The position numbers and the translations under genes were made by a program. The notes below the pieces were generated by a model. That model saw nothing but the letters and a program-made list of their open reading frames with translations, did no database searches and was not told the DNA's origin. 9,076 bases of DNA from Actinomycetes bacterium (GTDB taxonomy: Bacteria > Actinomycetota > Actinomycetes > Propionibacteriales > Propionibacteriaceae), in the NCBI GenBank assembly GCA_023460935.1, contig JAEWOI010000029.1:1-9076 (forward strand), written 5' to 3'. Below are positions 1 through 9,076 of this stretch, piece by piece (position 1 is the first letter of the stretch; each line of letters starts with the position of its first letter).

Positions 1-3968
<3,968 letters not shown>

Positions 3969-4028
3969 CGTGCGACCACTCTGCCACGCGCCACCCACAC
4001 CACCGCCGGACCCCTGAGCGCGGGCCGT

Positions 4029-4064
4029 GCACCGTTTCGTACCGAACTCGGTAGGAAAGGGTGC
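4029..4064. repeat. 36-bp imperfect palindrome, copy A (upstream of DUF559 remnant)
   Basis: The left arm GCACCGTTTCGTACCGA and right arm TCGGTAGGAAAGGGTGC pair over 17 positions with two G-G mismatches, around a central AC. It has the same length, ends and 12-bp core (ACCGAACTCGGT) as copy B at 4734-4769, with 28 of 36 positions identical. At three of the pairs that differ, both arms change together so that pairing is kept (palindrome positions 9/28, 10/27 and 12/25). It lies 60 bp upstream of the lhr start and ends just before the DUF559 remnant begins. It could be an old terminator, an operator overlapping the lhr promoter, or the end of a mobile or repeated element. The palindrome is directly visible; its role is not known. 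Confidence 0.85.
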
Positions 4065-4065
4065 G

Positions 4066-4745
4066 TCAGGCGCGGCCTATCTGCATGGGTTGACCGGTGA
4101 GCCGCCCCGGCACATCACGGTGCACACCCCGAACTGGCGTACCCCGATGCCCGTTGGCGCCTGGTGCGGTCGCCGCGGGTCGGGGTCGGCGAACCGAGCC
4201 GGACCCGATTGCCGCAGACGGTCGTCGACCTCGCGGCCGAGCTTGAAGCCGACGCCATCGTTGCGTTGGTGGCCGAGGCGCTGGGCCGCCGACGGGTTCG
4301 GGCGAGCGACGTGCTGGAGGCGCTGCAACAGACCGCACGGCATCCGAACCGGGAGGTGCTCAGTGAGCTCGTCGCCGAGGTCAGCGCCGGCTCGCTCAGC
4401 CCGTTGGAACTCCGCTACGCCCGTGATGTGGAGCGGGTGCACGGGCTACCCGGTGCAGTGCGTCAGGCAAGCCCGCTTCGTGGCTATGCGACTGACGCCT
4501 GGTACCCGGGCTACGCCGTGGCGGTCGAGCTGGATGGGCGGCGCTACCACAGCGGGCGAGCCGCCCTCGACGACATGGACCGCGACAACGATCACGCGCT
4601 GGTCGGGGTCATCACGCTGCGATTCGGGTGGCAGCAGGTGGTGGGCAGCCCGTGTGCAGTGGCGGCGAAGGTTGCCCGGGCACTCCAGAACGGCGGGTGG
4701 AGTGGCTCGATGGGGCGCTGTCGGCGTTGTCGTGCACCGTTGTGA
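4066..4745 (+). pseudogene. DUF559 / AbiEi-like endonuclease-fold protein, N-terminally truncated and frameshifted
   Basis: Remnant of the actinobacterial family usually annotated as DUF559 or AbiEi-family antitoxin-like: an N-terminal winged helix, a middle region, and a C-terminal Vsr-like PD-(D/E)XK fold. Full-length members are about 300 residues. Only a short piece of the middle region survives in frame 1 (AAYLHGLTGEPPRHITVH, 4072-4125, continuing to about 4164). Similarity then jumps to frame 3 from about 4161 (LVRSP..GEPSRTRLPQTVVDLAAE) to the TGA at 4743. This is a net 1-base loss or 2-base gain. The winged helix is absent. If GTG 4164 is used, 193 residues remain, with no clear ribosome site. 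Within these, the nuclease-like signature is intact: D111, E122-x-D124-G, H129, D139-R-D141, R153, and a CxxC at 186-189. A shortened nuclease domain could still be made, but decay is more likely. The function of the family is poorly known; a toxin-antitoxin role is not shown here, as there is no partner gene. Confidence 0.72.
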
Positions 4746-4769
4746 ACCGAACTCGGTTCACAACGGTGC
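4734..4769. terminator. Perfect 17-bp stem palindrome, copy B; probable bidirectional terminator
   Basis: The left arm GCACCGTTGTGAACCGA and right arm TCGGTTCACAACGGTGC are exact reverse complements separated by AC. As RNA this gives a stem of about 16 bp with an AACT loop on the plus-strand transcript. It lies between convergent genes: the TGA of the plus-strand DUF559 remnant (4743-4745) is inside the left arm, and the TAG of the minus-strand RND gene (4779-4781) is 9 bp beyond the right arm. There is no T-tract on either side, which is common for actinobacterial stem-type terminators. It shares its ends and core with copy A at 4029-4064, so it may also be a repeat-element end rather than only a terminator. 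Confidence 0.75.
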
Positions 4770-4778
4770 GCCGGTGGG

Positions 4779-7700
4779 CTAAGCCTCGACGGGCCTGGCC
4801 CTGCGGTTGGCCCGCTTCTCGCGCCAGGTCTCCAGCAGGTCGTAGAGCACCGGCACCAGCACCAGCGTCAGCACCGTGGAGGAGACCAGGCCGCCGATGA
4901 CGACGATCGCCAGCGGCTTGGAGATGAACACTCCGCCGCCGGTGAGGCCGAGGGCCATCGGTACCAGCGCGAACACCGTGGCCAGCGCGGTCATCACGAT
5001 CGGCCGCACCCGCAGCCGCGCCCCGGCCTCGATGGAGTGCTCGACGCTGGCCCCGGCACGCCGCTTCTGGTTGATCAGGTCGATCAGCACGATGGCGTTG
5101 GTCACGACGATGCCGATCAGCATCAGCAGGCCGATCATGCTGGGCACGCCGAGCGCCGTGTCGGTGAGCAGGGAGAGCCCGAGCGCTCCGGTGGCGGCGA
5201 ACGGGATCGACACCAGCAGGATCAGCGGCTGCAGCAGCGAGCCGAACGTTGCGACCATGATCAGGTAGACGACGAAGATCGCGATCAGCATCGCCAGGCC
5301 GAGCTGGGCGAACGACTCCTGCTGCTGCTGCGACACCCCGCCGATGCGGGTGGTGACGCCGTCGGGCAGTTGGAGCGATTCCAGGCCGGCGGTGATGGCC
5401 GCCGTGGTGGCGCCCAGGTCGGAGGACTCCGAGCTGGCCGACAGCGTCGCCGCCCTGGTGCCGTCCACCCTGGTGATCATCGCGGGCGCTTCGACGAGGT
5501 TGACGTCGGCCACGGCGCGCAGGCGGACCGGGTCGGCAGTGGCCTCCGCAGCGTCCTTGCCGGCCTGGGCGATGTCCTCCTGCTCGGCCTGGGACTCGAG
5601 GCTCTTCGCCCTGGACTCGGCCAGGCCGTCGAGCTGCTTGTCCACCGCCGCGATCTGCGCCTGGGCGCCGGCGACGCCCTGTTGCAGGCCGCCGAGGATC
5701 GAGGACTCGCGCGACAGCTCGCCCTGGAGCTGCACCAGCGCGAGGCTGGCTCCGGGGTTGTCCGGCGAGGACACTGCGCCGCCCGAGTCGATCAGCTGCT
5801 TCAGCTGACGGGAAAGGGAGGCCACGCGCCGCTGGGCTGCCTTGAGCTTCGGCCGCAGCGTCCGCAGGCTCTTGCTCGCCTGCGCCCGGCTCTTCTTCAG
5901 TGCGCTGACCTGCTCGTTGTAGGCGTCGGCCTGGGCCTGCTTGCCCTCCTCCTGCAGCTTCTCCGAGCGTTCGGTGACCTCGTCGGCAGCGTCCGCCTTG
6001 GCGTTGCCGTTCATCACCTGGGTCACCGGCAGCTTGATCCGGCGCAGCTCGTCGATGCTCTTCACCGGCTCCTGGGAACGCAGGAAGACGGTGAGCGTGG
6101 TGTCGCCCTGGGCGAGGGTGCCGATCTGCTGGCCGCGGACGGCGCGCGCAACGGCCTGGCCGATCGAGGCCTGGGTCATGCCGAGCTCGGCAGCCTTCCG
6201 CTCGTTGACGTCGATCGCCAGCATCTCCCGGGCCGCGGTGAGGTCGCTGTCGACGTTGGTCAGCCCGGGCACCTGCTTCATCATCGTCAGCACGCGGTCG
6301 CTGGCGGTCCTGAGCTTCTCGGGGTCGGAGCTCTCCACGTAGACCACGACGCCGGTGGCGTTGCCGCCGCTGCTGCCGACGGAGATCTCCACGTCCCCGA
6401 CGGACGGGCCGAGGTCGGCCACCTGCTCGCGCAGCCTGGTCGCGGTCTCGGCCGGCGATGAGCCCGGCTGCAGCTGGACGGTGTAGAGCGCCTCGTTGGT
6501 GTCGGCCTGGCTGCCCATGAACACCGCCGTCGAGCCGCCGATGCTGGTGGTGTAGGACTTGACCGCCTCTTCTGCTTCGAAGGTCGCCTCCAGTTGGCGG
6601 GCAGCGGTGTCGGTCTCGCTCAGCGCCGTGCCGGAGGGCAGCTTCTGGGTGACGGTGAGCGCCTCGTCGCCCATGGCACCGATGAAGTCGGTCTTGAGCA
6701 GCGGGGTCAGCGCGAGGGTGCCGGCGAACACGCCGAGGGCGATCAGGAGGGTGATCCAGCGGTGCGCGAGCGCCCAGCCCAGCACGGGCAGGTAGCCCTT
6801 CTGCAGCCAGGTGTCCTTCTCCTCGCCCTCAGCCACCGGCGCCGCCAGCTGCCTGGCGCTCGGGCGCATGAACCAGGACGCGAACACCGGCACCACGGTC
6901 AGGGAGACGAGCAGCGAGGCCAGCAGGGACACCGTGACCGCCACGGCGAAGGGCCGGAAGATCTCCCCGGCCTGGCCACCGACCAGCCCGATCGGCAGGA
7001 ACACCGCGACCGTGGTCAGGGTGGAGCTCGTCACCGCACCGGCCACCTCGCGGACGGCGTTGGTGATCGAGCGCCGGCCGAACTCGCCGTAGCCCTGGTG
7101 GCGCTTGATGTTCTCGATCACCACGATCGAGTCGTCCACCACCCGTCCGATCGCAACGGTGAGGGCGCCGAGGGTAAGGATGTTCAGGGTGAACCCGCCG
7201 ACCCAGAGCCCGATCAGGGCGATCAGCAGCGAAAGCGGGATCGAGATCGCGGTGATCAGCGTCGGGCGCACCGAGCCGAGGAACACCATGATCACCAGCA
7301 CGGCCATGGCCAGGCCGATCGCACCCTCAACGCTCAGGTCCTTGATCGAGTCCTCGATGAAGGGCGCCTGGTCGAACACGACGTCGAACCGGGCGTCGCT
7401 GCCCAGCTGCGCGGTCAGCGGGTCGAGCCGGTCCATCACCTCGTGGGCCACCGTGACGGTGTTGGCCTCGGCGTCCTTGGTGATGGTCAGGGCGAGGGCG
7501 GTCTGGCCGTTGACCCTGGAGATGCTGGTGGTCTCCACCGGCTGCTCCTTGACCTCGGCGACCGACGACAGCCGGACGGGGCCGTCCGGACCCTGCAGTA
7601 TCAGCCGCGAGATGTCCTCGGCGCTGGCGTAGGTGGTGCCCGTCTGCACGTCATAGTTCGCCGCGTCCGTGCGCATGGTGCCGGACGGGATCGCGGTGGA

Positions 7701-8327
7701 GTTGGCTGCGAACAGCTGGCCGATCAGCGCCGGGTCGATGCCCTCGTCGTGCAGCTTCGCCTGGGAGTAGGTGACGACGATCTCGCGCTTCTGCTGGCCG
7801 GACAGCGCGACGTCCTGGATGCCCGGCACGGTCTTCAGTTCCGGCACCACCACGTCGGTGACCTTCTCCGAGAGCACGGTCAGGTTGTCCGAGGAGGAGA
7901 TGGCGAGCACGATCACCGGGATGTCATCGGTGCCGCCGGTCATCACGGTGGGATCGATGTTGGGCGGCAGGCCGGCCGAGATCGAGTCGATCGCGGTGCG
8001 GATCTCGTCCGCCATCTCGTCCGCGGACAGCCCGTAGTCCCACTGGGCGGTCACCTGGGAGACCCCGCTGGAGCTGCGGGAGGTCACCGAGGTGACGCCC
8101 GGCACGGCCTTCACCGCGGTCTCGATGGGCTTGGAGACCTGGGCCTCGACCACGTCCGGGCTGGCGCCGGGGTAGACGGTGAGCACGCTGCCGCGCGGCA
8201 AGTCGATGGACGGGATCAGTTCCTGCTTCAGCGCTCCTGCGGCGTAGACGCCCAGGCCGATAGTGAGCAGCGTCAGCAGCAGCACCACCGTCCGGTGGGT
8301 GAGGCTGCCCTTGGTCAGACGTAGCAC
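4779..8327 (-). CDS. RND-family efflux permease (AcrB/SwrC-like) with coiled-coil insert
   Basis: Inner-membrane proton-driven exporter of the ACR_tran family; the substrate is unknown but probably a drug, lipid or surfactant. It has twelve predicted membrane segments: about 14-33, six between 332 and 543, and five between 1005 and 1162, with large extracytoplasmic loops after the first and seventh. TM4 has the proton-relay pair in GRVVDDSIVVIENI (D398, D399). TM11 keeps arginine and threonine (R1106, T1113), equivalent to AcrB R971 and T978. TM10 reads GIVVTNAIVLID, so threonine (T1076) replaces AcrB K940. About 155 residues (775-932) are inserted in the second porter domain; without them the length is about 1027, normal for the family. 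Start: GTG 8327 has an AAGGGA site 5 bases upstream; ATG 8366 would add 13 unlike residues. It is divergent from a MarR gene. No membrane-fusion-protein gene is in view. Confidence 0.93.
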   Translation of the reverse strand: MLRLTKGSLTHRTVVLLLTLLTIGLGVYAAGALKQELIPSIDLPRGSVLTVYPGASPDVVEAQVSKPIETAVKAVPGVTSVTSRSSSGVSQVTAQWDYGLSADEMADEIRTAIDSISAGLPPNIDPTVMTGGTDDIPVIVLAISSSDNLTVLSEKVTDVVVPELKTVPGIQDVALSGQQKREIVVTYSQAKLHDEGIDPALIGQLFAANSTAIPSGTMRTDAANYDVQTGTTYASAEDISRLILQGPDGPVRLSSVAEVKEQPVETTSISRVNGQTALALTITKDAEANTVTVAHEVMDRLDPLTAQLGSDARFDVVFDQAPFIEDSIKDLSVEGAIGLAMAVLVIMVFLGSVRPTLITAISIPLSLLIALIGLWVGGFTLNILTLGALTVAIGRVVDDSIVVIENIKRHQGYGEFGRRSITNAVREVAGAVTSSTLTTVAVFLPIGLVGGQAGEIFRPFAVAVTVSLLASLLVSLTVVPVFASWFMRPSARQLAAPVAEGEEKDTWLQKGYLPVLGWALAHRWITLLIALGVFAGTLALTPLLKTDFIGAMGDEALTVTQKLPSGTALSETDTAARQLEATFEAEEAVKSYTTSIGGSTAVFMGSQADTNEALYTVQLQPGSSPAETATRLREQVADLGPSVGDVEISVGSSGGNATGVVVYVESSDPEKLRTASDRVLTMMKQVPGLTNVDSDLTAAREMLAIDVNERKAAELGMTQASIGQAVARAVRGQQIGTLAQGDTTLTVFLRSQEPVKSIDELRRIKLPVTQVMNGNAKADAADEVTERSEKLQEEGKQAQADAYNEQVSALKKSRAQASKSLRTLRPKLKAAQRRVASLSRQLKQLIDSGGAVSSPDNPGASLALVQLQGELSRESSILGGLQQGVAGAQAQIAAVDKQLDGLAESRAKSLESQAEQEDIAQAGKDAAEATADPVRLRAVADVNLVEAPAMITRVDGTRAATLSASSESSDLGATTAAITAGLESLQLPDGVTTRIGGVSQQQQESFAQLGLAMLIAIFVVYLIMVATFGSLLQPLILLVSIPFAATGALGLSLLTDTALGVPSMIGLLMLIGIVVTNAIVLIDLINQKRRAGASVEHSIEAGARLRVRPIVMTALATVFALVPMALGLTGGGVFISKPLAIVVIGGLVSSTVLTLVLVPVLYDLLETWREKRANRRARPVEA
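5532..6011 (-). other. Segment encoding an antiparallel coiled-coil insert in the RND permease
   Basis: This segment encodes about residues 774-932 of the permease, counted from GTG 8327. It lies between LRRIKLPVT and DPVRLRAVADV, which in ordinary AcrB-type proteins are close together in the second porter domain. The insert is rich in A, Q, K, E, R and L with leucines at heptad-like spacing. It has two helical arms of about 70 residues each (about 777-848 and 860-931) joined by a Gly/Ser/Pro turn (SGGAVSSPDNPGAS). An antiparallel hairpin of this size would reach about 100 angstroms from the membrane domain (70 residues at 1.5 angstroms each). This is a reading of the residue pattern, not a computed prediction. 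Confidence 0.75.
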
Positions 8328-8338
8328 TGAGGTCCCTT
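8328..8338 (-). promoter_or_regulatory. Shine-Dalgarno site fixing the RND start
   Basis: On the minus strand AAGGGA (8338-8333) is followed by five bases and then GTG at 8327-8325. The alternative ATG at 8366 has no comparable purine run upstream, and its first 13 codons are not family-like. This supports GTG 8327 as the start. Confidence 0.7.
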
Positions 8339-8370
8339 CGGCGATTGCGCCCCGGCCCGGGAGCATGACT

Positions 8371-8389
8371 GTGGCCGCGACCCGGCCAC
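8371..8389. repeat. 7-bp perfect hairpin in the RND 5' leader
   Basis: GTGGCCG and CGGCCAC are exact reverse complements around a 5-base loop (CGACC). It lies between the likely promoter and the ribosome site of the RND gene, so it would be in that gene's mRNA leader if the proposed promoter is right. It could be a leader structure or a second regulator site; GC-rich DNA also gives such short hairpins by chance. Confidence 0.4.
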
Positions 8390-8392
8390 TTC

Positions 8393-8424
8393 AGTTAGCG
8401 TACTCCTAAGTATCTGCCCTTCAA
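8393..8424 (-). promoter_or_regulatory. Probable RND promoter overlapped by a MarR-type operator dyad
   Basis: Reading leftward, a -35-like TTGAAG (8424-8419) is 16 bases from a -10-like TACGCT (8402-8397). This would start transcription near 8390, about 60 bases before GTG 8327. The -10 lies inside a 19-bp imperfect dyad, AGTTAG-N7-CTAAGT (8393-8411), in which 5 of 6 arm positions are symmetric. A second short dyad, TACT-N4-AGTA (8401-8412), overlaps it. A dyad over a core promoter between a marR gene and its divergent target is the classic arrangement for MarR repression. The dyad is seen; binding is inferred. I could not pick a clear promoter for marR in the other direction. Confidence 0.5.
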
Positions 8425-8438
8425 GAAAGCTGGTCCCT

Positions 8439-8921
8439 GTGCGCAAGGTGCCCGACCTGGGTCCGGATCCGGAGCGTTCCGCGCTGCTCGGCGAGCTCCT
8501 CGCCCTGCACGGCCAGGTCCACGACGAATCGGTTGCTCTCGCCGGTCCCATGCCGTTGCCGCCGGACCTGACCATGCAGCAGGTGCGGGTGCTCGGCCAC
8601 GTCGCCAAGGCGCCGGGACTCTCCGGCCACGAGCTCGGCGAGCGTCTCGGCGTGAGCGCGCCCACGGCCAGCGGCCTGGTGGACCGGCTCGTGGAGAAGG
8701 GCCTGATCACCCGCGCCGACGACCTCGTGGACCGGCGCGTCCGCCGGCTGCACCCGACCCCCGCCGGGCTGAAGGTCATCCGCGAGATGGACTCGATGTT
8801 CGACCAGGCGCTGCGGGCCGTGACCGACGAGCTGTCGCTGGACGACCTCAAGCTGCTGCGGGATGCCTCGACGGTCATGCTGGACGCGCTCAAGCGCGCG
8901 GCGGCGAAGCCGCGGGACTGA
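8439..8921 (+). CDS. MarR-family transcriptional regulator
   Basis: A 160-residue winged-helix DNA-binding protein of MarR type, expected to act as a dimer that releases DNA when a small ligand binds. The N-terminal helix (about 11-35) would form the dimer interface. The DNA-binding part starts near LTMQQVRVL (44-52). The helix-turn-helix is LSGHELGERLGVSAPTAS (61-78), with recognition helix about 73-87, followed by the wing with the family signature DRRVRRLHPTPAG (98-110). C-terminal helices (about 112-155) complete the dimer domain. Length is normal for the family. Start GTG 8439 has a moderate purine-rich site (AAGAAAG, 8423-8429) 9 bases upstream. It is divergent from the RND permease with a 111-bp gap holding a dyad, so it most likely represses that pump and perhaps itself. 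The inducer cannot be told from sequence. Confidence 0.93.
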   Translation: MRKVPDLGPDPERSALLGELLALHGQVHDESVALAGPMPLPPDLTMQQVRVLGHVAKAPGLSGHELGERLGVSAPTASGLVDRLVEKGLITRADDLVDRRVRRLHPTPAGLKVIREMDSMFDQALRAVTDELSLDDLKLLRDASTVMLDALKRAAAKPRD

Positions 8922-8926
8922 TGGCG

Positions 8927-8957
8927 GTGCGAACGGTCCGTTGGTCCGTCTGTGCAC
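8927..8957 (+). terminator. Weak possible terminator after marR
   Basis: Just after the marR stop, GTGC (8927-8930) pairs with GCAC (8954-8957) and ACGG pairs with CCGT inside it, with an unpaired internal loop. There is no T-tract. The structure is weak and could be chance. Confidence 0.25.
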
Positions 8958-9026
8958 TGGTGTAACGCGACACGCCGACGACACGCCGGGTGCCGGGAAA
9001 TGGTCGAAGAAACCTTGGGAAACCCC

Positions 9027-9065
9027 TTGCGAATGGAGTTCGAACAAGACTAGAAATACGTCTTG
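9027..9065 (+). promoter_or_regulatory. Possible rightward promoter with a dyad, for a gene beyond the right edge
   Basis: A -35-like TTGCGA (9027-9032) and a -10-like TAGAAA (9051-9056) are separated by 18 bases; each matches the consensus at 4 of 6 positions. A 6-bp perfect dyad CAAGAC-N9-GTCTTG (9045-9065) surrounds the -10, and a GTTCGAAC palindrome (9038-9045) lies in the spacer. The local sequence is clearly more AT-rich than the rest of the window, as expected for a promoter. No coding region is seen in 8922-9076. The regulated gene is not in view. Confidence 0.4.
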
Positions 9066-9076
9066 CCGGGCCACTT

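Noticed and set aside
4077..4442. Minus-strand frame of 121 codons opposite the DUF559 remnant
   Set aside because: The plus-strand product matches the DUF559 family pattern; the antisense product has no features.
4027..4782. Single 251-codon plus-strand frame as the true DUF559 gene
   Set aside because: Only its codons up to about 4164 resemble the family. Downstream of that the family match is in another frame, so this frame is the pre-frameshift part only.
6594..8324. Plus-strand open frame of 576 codons (and a similar one at 5037-6461)
   Set aside because: Both are antisense to the RND permease, with H, G, R and D-rich shadow composition and no motifs. The permease frame has twelve membrane segments and intact family motifs.
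8328..8366. ATG 8366 as the start of the RND permease
   Set aside because: GTG 8327 has a well-placed AAGGGA site, and the extra 13 residues are not typical of the N-terminus of this family.
8968..8989. Tandem 11-bp repeat (CGACACGCCGA / CGACACGCCGG)
   Set aside because: Only two units in GC-rich intergenic DNA, with no symmetry or position that suggests a function.

Overview
The window is very GC-rich DNA with GTG and ATG starts and a strong third-position G/C bias. The Lhr helicase, an AbiEi/DUF559-type protein and a Gram-positive-type RND permease all point to an actinomycete. I lean towards Pseudonocardiales or a close relative, but this is an inference from gene style only.

Layout: (1) Positions 1-3968 on the minus strand are the first 1322 codons of a large Lhr-type DNA-repair helicase; its C-terminus lies beyond the left edge. 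(2) Positions 4029-4064 and 4734-4769 hold two 36-bp near-palindromes that are clearly related to each other. Between them, on the plus strand, is a damaged DUF559 endonuclease-like gene that has lost its N-terminal domain and carries a frameshift near 4161-4165. The second palindrome contains that gene's stop codon and lies 9 bp past the stop of the next, convergent gene, so it probably acts as a two-way terminator. (3) Positions 4779-8327 on the minus strand encode a 1182-residue RND (AcrB/SwrC-like) efflux permease. It carries an unusual insert of about 155 residues, predicted as a coiled-coil hairpin, in its second extracytoplasmic domain. (4) A short divergent control region (8328-8438) holds a likely promoter, an imperfect 19-bp dyad and a leader hairpin. 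(5) Positions 8439-8921 on the plus strand encode a MarR-family repressor. (6) Positions 8922-9076 are intergenic, with a possible terminator and a possible rightward promoter for a gene beyond the right edge.

Functionally, the MarR regulator and the RND pump form a divergent pair, most likely a repressor controlling both itself and the pump. Lhr is an independent repair gene. The stretch 4027-4771 looks like the scar of an accessory module placed between these two conserved units, and is the part of the window most likely to hide something undescribed. The second candidate is the RND pump with its built-in coiled coil, which has no membrane-fusion-protein gene beside it in this window.
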